NCBI RefSeq assembly: GCF_037963835.1 | Contig: NZ_CP150145.1 | Coordinates: 4,216,001-4,280,000 of the forward strand | Reading direction: 5' to 3' | Source of the DNA: Paenibacillus sp. FSL H8-0332 | GTDB lineage: Bacteria > Bacillota > Bacilli > Paenibacillales > Paenibacillaceae | Length of the DNA: 64,000 bases | In this document: positions 25,194 through 33,411 of the stretch, one piece after another | Layout: the number at the start of each line of letters is the position of its first letter | Numbering within the stretch: position 1 is the first letter of the stretch | Translations under genes and position numbers: made by a program | The notes under the pieces: model-generated | Databases searched by the model: none | The model's input: only the letters and a program-made list of their open reading frames with translations | What the model was told of the DNA's origin: nothing

Positions 25194-26864
25194 TTGTCAC
25201 AGCCTAATCTGCCCAATATCACGCCAACGATCACTTTATCTCGAGATGATGTGCTTAACCTATTATTTTCTTCCATCGCAATGGAAGAGTTGGGCTTAGC
25301 GCATGTTATTAATGCCCAAGGGGAAAACATCCAATTTGCCTTGGGCACACTTCCGGGGAGCACACCTGCTACGTTGGGTGAGGTTCTTCAGATAAACAGC
25401 AGTGCTCAATCGATGCTCGATTCCGTATTCCGCACCGAAATGATGTTGGATTCAAAACTCACCTCCGCTTCCGATATTCCATCATTAGTCGGACCCACAG
25501 GAGCCACGGGGGTAACCGGCGCTGCCGGTGCAGTAAACAGCGTCAATGGATTGACGGGCAATGTTGTGTTGAGTACAGAGGCTGGTGTCTTTCCAATCAG
25601 TAACGATGAACCATCAACCCAAGATTTGAACGGATTAATCAATGCCGGGGTGTATAGCTCGGGAAATCCAAATGGTGTAGGTCCGGAACATGGTCCACTG
25701 GGAGTTGACAATCCTCCGTCATGGACGATTTACGTCTCCCAGGTAGGGCCTTATATCCAGCAGTTGTATATTTCCAACCTAGCATTATATTACCGCAGTA
25801 GTACAAACAGTGGCCAGAACTGGTCAGATTGGCAAGAAATCGGTGCTCGTGGGCCAACCGGAACCACCGGTGATACTGGAGCCACCGGAGCCACCGGAGC
25901 CACCAGTGTCACCGGAGCTACCGGGGGGACGGGGGCTACGGGTGTGACGGGGGCTACTGGCGTCACCGGGGCTGCTGGATTGACAGGAGCTACCGGCGTT
26001 ACCGGGGCTACCGGCGTTACCGGGGCTACCGGCGTTACCGGAGCCACGGGCGTCACCGGAGCCACCGGACTCACTGGAGCGACCGGTGACACCGGGGCTA
26101 CTGGTTTAACTGGGGCTACCGGCGTCACTGGGGAGACCGGGGTGACGGGGGCTACCGGACTCACCGGAGCCACTGGACTCACCGGGGCTACTGGGGTCAC
26201 TGGGGAGACCGGGCTCACTGGCGCTACTGGTTTGACAGGGGCTACCGGACTCACCGGGGAGACCGGGGTGACGGGGGCTACCGGACTCACCGGAGCCACT
26301 GGACTCACCGGGGCTACTGGCATCACTGGGGAGACCGGGCTCACTGGCGCTACTGGTTTGACAGGGGCCACTGGACTCACCGGAGCTACCGGCGTTACGG
26401 GGGCTACCGGCGTCACCGGGCCTATTATTGTAACTAACAATGCGATGTTTGAGCCCGCAACGGCTGCAGTACCTTCGACCTTAACACCTATTGTATTTCA
26501 AGAAATTTTTATTAATGGCAGCGGAATTGAACTTGGAACGCCCCCAAGCAATATCACGGTGCTCCCAAACAGCTTATATTATGTTTCGTTTACCATAACT
26601 ATTGAGCTCTCTGCTGAAACAAACAATGTAACCAGTTCTGAAATGATAGTTAGATTGAACGGTAATGTCCAGCCTATAACGGTTACCGGACAAAAAAATG
26701 GCGGGATTGGAGCTACCGTGTATTTCTCTCTAGAAGGAAATGGTTTTCTTCAGACCGGCGCCACTGACAATACCATGACTCTCGATGCTACTTATAACCT
26801 AAGCGCCGGTACGGGAACTTATGTTACGGATCGGTCTAACCTGAGTATTATCCGGTTCCGTTAA
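25194..26864 (+). CDS. Collagen-like exosporium-type surface protein 1
   Basis: The 556-residue protein starts at a TTG directly behind AGGAGGGG. The N-terminal domain (about 1-100) contains LPNITPTI and LLFSSIAMEELGLAHV, shared with the next gene. Residues 110-218 (VNSVNGLTGNV... WTIYVSQVGPYIQQLY... WSDWQEIG) resemble the knob domain of phage tail fibres and pyocins. About 190 residues of Gly-X-Thr triplets follow (mostly GAT, GVT, GLT) with almost no proline and one Gly-to-Ser break (GATSVTG). The last ~140 residues form a beta-rich trimerisation domain like the BclA C-terminus. It is expected on the spore surface as a trimeric filament, with the threonines as candidate glycosylation sites. 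No signal peptide is visible, as in spore-layer proteins. Confidence 0.85.
   Translation: MSQPNLPNITPTITLSRDDVLNLLFSSIAMEELGLAHVINAQGENIQFALGTLPGSTPATLGEVLQINSSAQSMLDSVFRTEMMLDSKLTSASDIPSLVGPTGATGVTGAAGAVNSVNGLTGNVVLSTEAGVFPISNDEPSTQDLNGLINAGVYSSGNPNGVGPEHGPLGVDNPPSWTIYVSQVGPYIQQLYISNLALYYRSSTNSGQNWSDWQEIGARGPTGTTGDTGATGATGATSVTGATGGTGATGVTGATGVTGAAGLTGATGVTGATGVTGATGVTGATGVTGATGLTGATGDTGATGLTGATGVTGETGVTGATGLTGATGLTGATGVTGETGLTGATGLTGATGLTGETGVTGATGLTGATGLTGATGITGETGLTGATGLTGATGLTGATGVTGATGVTGPIIVTNNAMFEPATAAVPSTLTPIVFQEIFINGSGIELGTPPSNITVLPNSLYYVSFTITIELSAETNNVTSSEMIVRLNGNVQPITVTGQKNGGIGATVYFSLEGNGFLQTGATDNTMTLDATYNLSAGTGTYVTDRSNLSIIRFR
25851..26423 (+). repeat. Tandem DNA repeats encoding Gly-X-Thr triplets, gene 1
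   Basis: Nine-base units of the kind GG(G/A)GCTACC with 18- and 27-base higher-order copies are tandemly arrayed. Long identical stretches recur: the block reading ACCGGGGTGACGGGGGCTAC appears at both about 26139 and 26262. Such arrays commonly vary in length between strains by slippage or recombination. Confidence 0.8.
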
Positions 26865-26906
26865 ACGAACAGATTCCGCTTTTTGAGGAGGATTAAGGGA
26901 TGAGCA

Positions 26907-26924
26907 AGGGGGCAAGAGCCCCCT
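26907..26924 (+). promoter_or_regulatory. Hairpin between the two collagen-like genes
   Basis: AGGGGGC-AAGA-GCCCCCT is a perfect 7-bp stem. It lies inside a possible 13-codon reading frame (26900-26941, MSKGARAPCPFCR) that has GAGGAGG upstream. Its TAA overlaps the start of the AGGAGGG site of the next gene. It could be an attenuator or an RNA-stability element between the tandem genes. Confidence 0.45.
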
Positions 26925-26953
26925 GCCCATTTTGTAGATAAGGAGGGAATCAC

Positions 26954-28657
26954 TTGTCAAAACCGAACCTGCCCAATATCACCCCAACGATATCCATATC
27001 GCGGGACGATGTAATTAATCTATTATTTTCCTCTATTGCCATGGAGGAATTAGGACTGGCGCATATCCTCAATGCTGAAGGAGAGAAGATTCAGTATGCG
27101 GTCGGCACCCTTCCAGGAACCACTCCCGTTACACTTGCCGAATTAGGTCAGGTCAGTAGCAGTACTCAAGCTATGTTGAAAAAAATTATCCGCCATGAAA
27201 TGATGCTGCAATCCAAGCTCCAGACAGCTGCAGATATTCGACCGGTTGTTGGTCCTGCTGGACCTATCGGAGCTCCGGGAGCAGAGGGTGGAGCACTTAG
27301 TGTCAATGGGTTAACCGGAGATGTGGCGCTCGGTGTAACAGCCGGTGTCTTTCCAATCAGCAATGATGAACCATCGACCAGCGATCTAGATGACATTCAC
27401 TTTAGAACTGCCGGTGTATACAGCAGCTCGGGAGTACCCGCCGATCCGGCTGGCCCAGTGAATGGTCCTCCGGGAGTCGCACACCCGTCGGTATGGACGA
27501 TTTATGTATCACGTGTCGGAGATTATGTACAACAGCTATATTTCTCCGATTCGGCTTTATACTATCGCAGCAGTCAGAATGGCGGGGTGACTTATCCCCA
27601 AGGGTGGCTCCAGGTTGGAGTGCAAGGTGCAACCGGGGTGACTGGGCCTGGTGTAACCGGAGCAACCGGCGTTACTGGCATGACCGGAGCGACGGGTGCC
27701 ACGGGCATAACGGGCGCAACCTTGGACACAGGTGCCACGGGGATCACCGGCGCCACAGGCGTGACCGGTGCTACCGGAGTGACGGGTGCCACAGGAATCA
27801 CTGGCGCTACCGGCGTCACTGGCGCTACCGGCGTAACCGGCGCTACCGGACTTACCGGTGACGTTACTGGTATGACGGGCTTGACGGGCTTGACGGGTGC
27901 CACAGGTCTAACGGGTGCTACCGGGGGTACCGGTGAGGTCACGGGCATGACAGGCGCGACCGGGCTTACCGGTGAGGCGACAGGCATGACGGGCTTAACA
28001 GGTGTGACGGGTGCCACGGGTGTAACGGGCGCGACCGGGCTTACCGGTGAGGTCACGGGCATGACGGGCTTAACCGGGGTAACTGGTGCGACAGGGGTTA
28101 CCGGCGCGACAGGTTTAACCGGTGAGGTCACGGGTATGACGGGCTTAACCGGGCTTACCGGCGTGACGGGTGTAACCGGCGAGACAGGCGTAACCGGCGA
28201 GACGGGCCCAACCGGGCCAGTGGCCAACAATGCCAGTTTTCACCCTTCGGGTCCAGTAACAGCAACGCCTACGAATATTACATTTGTACAAAATTTTATT
28301 TTTGGCTCAGGTATCTCCCTTGTGAACGGCGGTCAAGGTATTCAATTACAACCCAATAGCTTCTACTTCGTTTCTTTTAATTTGAGAATTCGAATAACAA
28401 ATGGGAGTATCCCCGTCGTTGCTTCGCAAATATTGGTTTTCCTCGACGGCGTTCAACAAAATATAAGCACTGGCACGCAGAGAAATGCAGCTGGTTCTGG
28501 TTTAGCCGCCTTCACCCAGGAATCCAGCGGTTTAATCCAGACTGGTGCCGGCCCTAATCCAACGTTAACCTTGACGGCTTCTATCACTCTTGCTTCGGGC
28601 ACTGCCGAGTTTAATCCCCCTACTTGGTCGAATTTGAGCATTTATCAGGTCCTGTAA
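26954..28657 (+). CDS. Collagen-like exosporium-type surface protein 2
   Basis: The 567-residue paralogue of the preceding protein also has a TTG start, here behind AGGAGGG. The N-terminal domain is highly similar (LPNITPTI, SIAMEELGLAHIL). The knob-like domain has the same layout with WTIYVSRVGDYVQQLY and GWLQVG. The Gly-X-Thr region (about residues 224-423) differs: extra-residue units GDVT, GEVT or GEAT, each followed by GMT, interrupt the triplet register five times at intervals. The last ~140 residues are a beta-rich trimerisation domain. Only 89 bases separate the two genes, so they are probably co-transcribed, and they arose by duplication. Confidence 0.85.
   Translation: MSKPNLPNITPTISISRDDVINLLFSSIAMEELGLAHILNAEGEKIQYAVGTLPGTTPVTLAELGQVSSSTQAMLKKIIRHEMMLQSKLQTAADIRPVVGPAGPIGAPGAEGGALSVNGLTGDVALGVTAGVFPISNDEPSTSDLDDIHFRTAGVYSSSGVPADPAGPVNGPPGVAHPSVWTIYVSRVGDYVQQLYFSDSALYYRSSQNGGVTYPQGWLQVGVQGATGVTGPGVTGATGVTGMTGATGATGITGATLDTGATGITGATGVTGATGVTGATGITGATGVTGATGVTGATGLTGDVTGMTGLTGLTGATGLTGATGGTGEVTGMTGATGLTGEATGMTGLTGVTGATGVTGATGLTGEVTGMTGLTGVTGATGVTGATGLTGEVTGMTGLTGLTGVTGVTGETGVTGETGPTGPVANNASFHPSGPVTATPTNITFVQNFIFGSGISLVNGGQGIQLQPNSFYFVSFNLRIRITNGSIPVVASQILVFLDGVQQNISTGTQRNAAGSGLAAFTQESSGLIQTGAGPNPTLTLTASITLASGTAEFNPPTWSNLSIYQVL
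27626..28220 (+). repeat. Tandem DNA repeats encoding Gly-X-Thr triplets, gene 2
   Basis: Nine-base Gly-X-Thr units form larger modules, each containing GGTGAGGTCACGGGCATGAC or a close variant (about 27931, 27970, 28048, 28120). Module organisation differs from gene 1, so the two arrays have expanded independently. Confidence 0.75.
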
Positions 28658-28715
28658 TTCAAAGGTAATAAGGCAAGAGCAATAAAAGCTGATGTCCTTA
28701 GGTAACTCTCCTTTT

Positions 28716-28894
28716 CAAAAACGGCTCAGGATATGACGGTTCTTCCCTTGGAAGGACGGCATATCCTTTTTTCTGTATGGCCTCGTATCCGTAGTATCCG
28801 TTGCATAACCGCAACATCTCAAAGTTGTAACCTGATTTTTAATGCGCTTTCATCCTGTTCTATGTTTTAATTGTAATAACGTTATGTACTTCAT
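28716..28894 (+). repeat. 179-nt intergenic repeat, copy 1
   Basis: The sequence from CAAAAACGGCTCAGG to GTTATGTACTTCAT recurs at 30392-30569 with a single difference, one T fewer in a T-run. It begins with a rho-independent terminator (28729-28772). It continues with short GTATCCGT direct repeats and the palindrome ATAACGTTAT (28877-28886). It sits between the second collagen gene and the gene at 28918. Together with the terminator it accounts for most of the 260-base gap. Confidence 0.9.
28729..28772 (+). terminator. Terminator in repeat copy 1, ends the collagen genes
   Basis: GGATATG (28729-28735) pairs with CATATCC (28760-28766), with an inner CTTCC/GGAAG stem, followed by TTTTTT. Confidence 0.85.
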
Positions 28895-28917
28895 GTAATT
28901 ATATGCGGGGTGTATAG

Positions 28918-29844
28918 ATGCAGCGATTTATGATAGGTCAATATGGGGGATTTGATCCTGGCAAGTTCCACAAGGATTTCAAAGCCGAATTCTATGGTAT
29001 AGAGGCTTGTTCTTTCCCGTCCGATGAAGATTGTCAGACGCTGATTGAAGCAGCACAGAAGTACGGATTCCGCACAGGAGTCCATTATCCGCTCCGCGCC
29101 AATCCTGCCAGACTAAGAGATGCCCTATTTCTCTCGCCGGATGATTACGTGCGTTCTGAAGCATTCCAGCAGATCCAGGAAGAGCTGGATTATATGGTGA
29201 GTCTACAACCAGATTACGTATTATTTCATTATCCCAAGCCGGTTATCCTAGATCCTCAGGTAGACTGGAGCTCCTGGAGATTTGCTGACAGGAAGGAATA
29301 TATTTATGAGAATGAACTCTCTCTGAATGAACTGATACAGCACAGTAAAGTTCTCTTCGACTGGCTTAGCCGAAAGGGCCGGGAGTACCGGTTCCAGCCC
29401 ATTCTGGAGTTCGATGGACTGAACAGTTATGTCTACCAGCATGATTTTCTGGAACAGCTCTTGCTTGCCTATCCGGATATTAAGTTGTGTCTGGATACCG
29501 GCCGATTGTATCAGCAGGATAAGCTCGACCCTAATTTCGATGCCCGTACCCTTCTGAGAAAATACACCAGGTATGCGGCATTGATCCATCTGTCGAATGT
29601 TCAGATTAACGAAGCCATCCAGCACGGCCATTACCCGGTCCTGCCGGAACTAAGCACCGAGGAGGGCTGGGCCCCGATCGAAGACTATCTGGGCATCATC
29701 CGTGAGGAGAACAGCGGAGTGAAAATCATGTTCGAGCACCGCTCAGACCTCATCTCCGCGCAAGATCTGAACCGGTGTTATGCTTGGGTAGATCATATCC
29801 TTAACGGAGTCCCTGAGAATCCACCGTCTTCACCAGCACGGTGA
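28918..29844 (+). CDS. Sugar phosphate isomerase/epimerase-like TIM barrel protein
   Basis: The 308-residue protein fits the AP-endonuclease-2/xylose-isomerase-like TIM barrel superfamily. Barrel strands recur at regular spacing: FYGIEACSFPS, FRTGVHYPLR, YVLFHYPKP, FQPILEFDGL, IKLCLDTGRLY, ALIHLSNVQ and VKIMFEHRSD. Acidic and histidine residues at strand ends could bind a divalent metal. Family members are isomerases, epimerases or endonucleases, and I cannot tell which. GGGGTG precedes the ATG. It starts 23 bases after the 179-nt repeat, whose 3' half probably holds its promoter. Confidence 0.75.
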   Translation: MQRFMIGQYGGFDPGKFHKDFKAEFYGIEACSFPSDEDCQTLIEAAQKYGFRTGVHYPLRANPARLRDALFLSPDDYVRSEAFQQIQEELDYMVSLQPDYVLFHYPKPVILDPQVDWSSWRFADRKEYIYENELSLNELIQHSKVLFDWLSRKGREYRFQPILEFDGLNSYVYQHDFLEQLLLAYPDIKLCLDTGRLYQQDKLDPNFDARTLLRKYTRYAALIHLSNVQINEAIQHGHYPVLPELSTEEGWAPIEDYLGIIREENSGVKIMFEHRSDLISAQDLNRCYAWVDHILNGVPENPPSSPAR

Positions 29845-29941
29845 AGGCACAGCCGCCCCGAATATTTGTGAATGCACAGGCACATGATACAATGGGACCG
29901 TAACGACCTTGCCTTAATTTAACACAAAAGGAGTGACAATT

Positions 29942-30367
29942 GTGGCAATCAATGTGTACCTGAATTTCAATGGTAATACCCGAGAGGCTGTAGAATATTA
30001 CGCTGAAGTATTCGGAACCGAACCTCCGCATATCATGACCTTCGGCGAGGCTCCGCCTGATCCGTCCCATCCTGTACCGGAAGAAGCCAAACACCTCGTC
30101 ATGCACGCCAATCTGATGATTGCCGGCAGCCCGGTCATGTTCTCTGACGTATTCCCCGGCATGCCGTTCACGGAAGGGAATAATATCAGTCTAACGGTGA
30201 CAGATTCCGATGAAGAGAAGATTCGTCTCTGGTTCAACAAGCTGAAGGAAAGCGGAACTGTACACATGGAGCTGCAGGAGACCTTCTGGAGCAAGGCCTA
30301 CGGGAACCTGAAGGACAAATTCGGCATCCACTGGCAGCTCAGCCACGACAACGGACAGAACGGCTGA
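29942..30367 (+). CDS. VOC family (PhnB/glyoxalase-like) protein
   Basis: I place the start at GTG 29942 (MAINVYLNFNGN), nine bases after AAAGGAG; an earlier in-frame GTG at 29933 overlaps that site. The 141-residue protein is a PhnB-type member of the vicinal oxygen chelate superfamily: YLNFNGNTREAVEYYAEVFG at the start, VMHANLMIAGSPVMFSDVF in the middle, and a closing WSKAYGNLKDKFGIHWQL. PhnB-like members are often orphan proteins without known substrate. It lies between the two copies of the 179-nt repeat, downstream of the TIM-barrel gene. Confidence 0.88.
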   Translation: MAINVYLNFNGNTREAVEYYAEVFGTEPPHIMTFGEAPPDPSHPVPEEAKHLVMHANLMIAGSPVMFSDVFPGMPFTEGNNISLTVTDSDEEKIRLWFNKLKESGTVHMELQETFWSKAYGNLKDKFGIHWQLSHDNGQNG

Positions 30368-30391
30368 CTCTCTCAAGAAGTTTTCTTTTCA

Positions 30392-30569
30392 CAAAAACGG
30401 CTCAGGATATGACGGTTCTTCCCTTGGAAGGACGGCATATCCTTTTTCTGTATGGCCTCGTATCCGTAGTATCCGTTGCATAACCGCAACATCTCAAAGT
30501 TGTAACCTGATTTTTAATGCGCTTTCATCCTGTTCTATGTTTTAATTGTAATAACGTTATGTACTTCAT
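30392..30569 (+). repeat. 179-nt intergenic repeat, copy 2
   Basis: This copy is identical to 28716-28894 except for one missing T. It again begins with the terminator for the gene on its left and ends 23 bases before the ATG at 30593 on its right. The two direct copies bracket the genes at 28918 and 29942, so recombination between them would remove 1.68 kb. Confidence 0.9.
30405..30447 (+). terminator. Terminator in repeat copy 2
   Basis: The GGATATG/CATATCC stem with inner CTTCC/GGAAG is followed by TTTTT. It ends the VOC gene. Confidence 0.85.
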
Positions 30570-30592
30570 CCTACTGTAAAGGAGACTAACCT

Positions 30593-30997
30593 ATGGAAAT
30601 ATCCTCATTTTTGCTGCCCAAGGATCAGGTTGCGTTCATTACTTCCTCGATCTCTATGCGGGAAGCGCTGGATCAGCTGGAGAATCATTATTATTCGGCC
30701 ATTCCAATTATTGACGATGCCGGTAAATATGTTGGGACCTTGTCGGAGGGCGATCTGCTATGGAAGCTGAAGAACACCGACGGACTGAGCTTCGCGAATA
30801 TGAACGAGGTGACCGTTGGCTCCATTCAGCGTCATGTGCATAACGAGAGCGTCGAGATCCACGCGCAGATGGAGGATATGCTGACTCTGGCAGCAGACCA
30901 GAACTTCGTTCCGGTAGTGGACGACAGCGGAATCTTCCTCGGCATCATCCGCCGCAAGGACATCATCGAGTATTACACGCGGAACATCACCGATTAG
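30593..30997 (+). CDS. CBS domain pair protein
   Basis: The 134-residue protein is one CBS (Bateman) module: YYSAIPIIDDAGKYVGTLSEGDLLW in the first repeat and NFVPVVDDSGIFLGIIRRKDIIEYY in the second. Such stand-alone modules bind adenine nucleotides, and some bind c-di-AMP. It resembles the B. subtilis DarB/CbpB group in size, but I cannot assign it. AAAGGAG precedes the ATG. It is controlled from the region holding repeat copy 2 and followed by a strong terminator. Confidence 0.88.
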   Translation: MEISSFLLPKDQVAFITSSISMREALDQLENHYYSAIPIIDDAGKYVGTLSEGDLLWKLKNTDGLSFANMNEVTVGSIQRHVHNESVEIHAQMEDMLTLAADQNFVPVVDDSGIFLGIIRRKDIIEYYTRNITD

Positions 30998-31046
30998 CAG
31001 GATGCGCCGCATTGCAGGATCAAGTGATTCAACCGAAAGCAACGGC

Positions 31047-31087
31047 AAAGGCAGGACCGTCCTGTGAAGGGCGGCCCTGCCTTTGTT
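31047..31087. terminator. Bidirectional terminator
   Basis: AAAGGCAGG (31047-31055) pairs with CCTGCCTTT (31076-31084), with an inner CCG/CGG step. It separates the CBS gene from the convergent partner-switching operon. Confidence 0.8.
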
Positions 31088-31100
31088 CAAGTTAACAGGT

Positions 31101-31388
31101 CTATATGATTTCAAACACATGGGTCAGGCGGGTCAGCTCAAAAATCTTCCGTACATTGTCGTTCAGGCCCGTCAGCCTGATGGTGCCTCCCGCCTCTACA
31201 CATTTCTTGTAGGAGCTGACAATCACTCCAAGACCGGTACTGTCAATGAAACGGCAGGTCCCGAAATCAAGCAGGAAGCTTGAATGTCCCCCAAGAATAT
31301 AACCCCGTACTGTCTCCCTGAACTGACCGGCTTCCTCAACCGAGAACAGCTCCGGCATCTCAATGATCATCTCGCTCAAGCTACTCAC
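31101..31388 (-). CDS. STAS domain anti-anti-sigma factor antagonist
   Basis: The 95-residue STAS protein is of the SpoIIAA/RsbV type. FLLDFGTCRFIDSTGLGVIV contains the phosphorylatable serine in DSTG. The start is ambiguous: GTG 31388, TTG 31379 and ATG 31370 are all in frame near AGGGGTGAG. It overlaps the 3' end of the chemoreceptor gene, so translation is coupled. The RsbW-like kinase and PP2C phosphatase of the same operon should phosphorylate and dephosphorylate it. Confidence 0.9.
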   Translation of the reverse strand: MSSLSEMIIEMPELFSVEEAGQFRETVRGYILGGHSSFLLDFGTCRFIDSTGLGVIVSSYKKCVEAGGTIRLTGLNDNVRKIFELTRLTHVFEII

Positions 31389-33390
31389 CCCTGATTTTAA
31401 ATTTCTCTACAAGAATCTCCAGCTCATTAGCCATGGCACTGATCTCCTGGGCGGAGGCTGCAAAATTATTGACCGTAGCCGCCTGTTCTTCTGTAGCGCT
31501 GGATACATTCTCTGTGTTTGCTGCCGCGAGTTCCGAGATCGTGCCCATAGAATCAATCAGCTTGATGATCTGGTCTGAGGTAGCTACTTCATCTCTGGTA
31601 ATATCCAGAATCTCCTGCACATTATCCGTGATCATCTCAACAGACTGTATGATATGGACGAAGGCTCGGTCCGTCTCATTCACAATGCTCACGCCGCTCT
31701 CTACTGCTCCGGCCGCGCCTCTCATCGAATCTACGGCCTCGGTAATCCGCGAGATCATCTCGTTGACCAGATCCGTAATCTCACCGGCATTGGTGTGGGT
31801 CTCATCCGACAGCTTCCGGACTTCACCGGCCACCACACTGAAGCCTCGGCCGTTCTCTCCTGCTCTAGCGGCTTCAATTGCCGCATTCAGAGCCAGCAGA
31901 TTCGTCTGCTCGGCAATCTTGTTGATGGTACCGGTAATTGCGGATACCTTCTCCGACAACCCGCTGACCGTATACAATAATGCTTCGGTCTCTTTGGTGC
32001 TGCTGTGAATGGTATTCATTGCTTCTACGGTATGAATGACTCTGGCTCTTCCTTCTTGTGCCGCCTGATGAGTAGTCTCCGCATTGCCGGAGGTAGCCGA
32101 CGCCTTGCTCTGCGCCAGCTGCACCAGACTGGAGAGCTGAACGAGCACCTGGGAAGCATTGATGACCGACTGGTTGTTGTTCTCTGCGCCGGATGCAATC
32201 TCCTGGGTACTGGAGCTGATTTCCTGAATAGAGGCGCTGATCTCCTCTGAAGATGCCGCCATCTCCTCCGACATGGAGGTGAGGGACAGGGAACCCGCTC
32301 TCACTTTCTCAATAATCGCCTCCTGTTTGTCAATCATGGTGTTGAACGATTCACTTAGCAATTGGAGCTCATCCCCGGTTTGAATTGACGTATGAACGGT
32401 CAGGTCGCCGTCACCTGCCAGGCCCATGGCTCGCTCCAGCTTCCGGATCGGATTCACAATATTCCGGGTGGTGAAGAAATACGCTGCCACCATAGCAATG
32501 GCAATACAGACCAGGATGAGGATCAGCGTAGTGTTACGGATTTCGGCCGCCGGAGCCATGTAATCCTGCACATTGGCCGTTGTGGCTACAACCCAATGGG
32601 TTGCGGGCTGAAAAGAAACATATTTATGTACGCCTTCATAGGTGTAGAAGCCATGCGCGGTTTCTCCCGCCTTCATCCGCTGGACCAGCGCATTTAATTC
32701 AGCATTGCTGCCGCTGTCCAGCTTCTCCTTCAGGACCTTGTCCTGCTCCGGATGCGAGACGATGAGACCGGTACGGTCAAGCATATATCCGTATCCATGC
32801 TCTCCAATCTTCACCTCTGTCACCGGTGAGGCGATATTCTCAAACAAGGCGGTTCCGATCAGCACGCCGGTAATCTGATCCTTCACCCGCAGCGGTCTGG
32901 CGATCGCTACGATGTACTGATTCGTCTCCCGTGACAGGATAACCTCACTGACTGCGTCCTTGCCCTGCAGCGCTTCCTGGAAGTACGGACGGTCCTTCAC
33001 ATCAGGCCCCGTCTCCCCGGAGCTGCTAGTCATCAGCACCCTGCCGTTTGTATCTGCGATAATCAGCGATTCCAATAGCTTGGTGTTGTCTTTCTGCACA
33101 CCGGAAATATAATAAAACGCTGTGCTTTTGAGGGACGCCACAGACGGATTCCCGGCAAAATCGGCCAATACGCTATTTTTGCTGGCGATTCCCAGATTCG
33201 TGCCAACTGCTTCAAGCTCGGCATCCACCGCTTTCGCAGCAGAAGCAGTGGTCCCTCTTAATTCCTCTTCAATCGTCTTCTGCAAGGCACCGGATGCCAG
33301 CTGATAGGATACGTAGCCGGATATGCCCAGCGGGATACTGATAATCAGAAACAACAGGATGCTCATTTTAACTATTAAACTTAATTTCAC
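31381..33390 (-). CDS. dCache-type methyl-accepting chemotaxis protein
   Basis: The 669-residue chemoreceptor starts at a GTG behind AAGGGGAG. It has a membrane helix at about 8-30 and an extracellular double-Cache sensor at about 35-275, with membrane-distal YYISGVQKDNTKLLESLIIAD and membrane-proximal YGYMLDRTGLIVSHPEQ. A second helix near 283-305 and HAMP follow. The signalling domain has the tip EQTNLLALNAAIEAARAGEN. dCache receptors usually bind amino acids or other small molecules. It lies between an RsbW-like kinase gene (21 bases) and a STAS gene (overlapping), which is unusual for a chemoreceptor. Confidence 0.93.
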   Translation of the reverse strand: MKLSLIVKMSILLFLIISIPLGISGYVSYQLASGALQKTIEEELRGTTASAAKAVDAELEAVGTNLGIASKNSVLADFAGNPSVASLKSTAFYYISGVQKDNTKLLESLIIADTNGRVLMTSSSGETGPDVKDRPYFQEALQGKDAVSEVILSRETNQYIVAIARPLRVKDQITGVLIGTALFENIASPVTEVKIGEHGYGYMLDRTGLIVSHPEQDKVLKEKLDSGSNAELNALVQRMKAGETAHGFYTYEGVHKYVSFQPATHWVVATTANVQDYMAPAAEIRNTTLILILVCIAIAMVAAYFFTTRNIVNPIRKLERAMGLAGDGDLTVHTSIQTGDELQLLSESFNTMIDKQEAIIEKVRAGSLSLTSMSEEMAASSEEISASIQEISSSTQEIASGAENNNQSVINASQVLVQLSSLVQLAQSKASATSGNAETTHQAAQEGRARVIHTVEAMNTIHSSTKETEALLYTVSGLSEKVSAITGTINKIAEQTNLLALNAAIEAARAGENGRGFSVVAGEVRKLSDETHTNAGEITDLVNEMISRITEAVDSMRGAAGAVESGVSIVNETDRAFVHIIQSVEMITDNVQEILDITRDEVATSDQIIKLIDSMGTISELAAANTENVSSATEEQAATVNNFAASAQEISAMANELEILVEKFKIRGE

Positions 33391-33411
33391 AGAACTCTCC
33401 CCTTCTTGACT

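Noticed and set aside
25790..26440. 216-residue PV-rich open frame antisense to the first collagen repeat (and a similar one at 27592-28230)
   Set aside because: It is the mirror of the Gly-X-Thr triplet array; the nine-base periodicity keeps several frames open.
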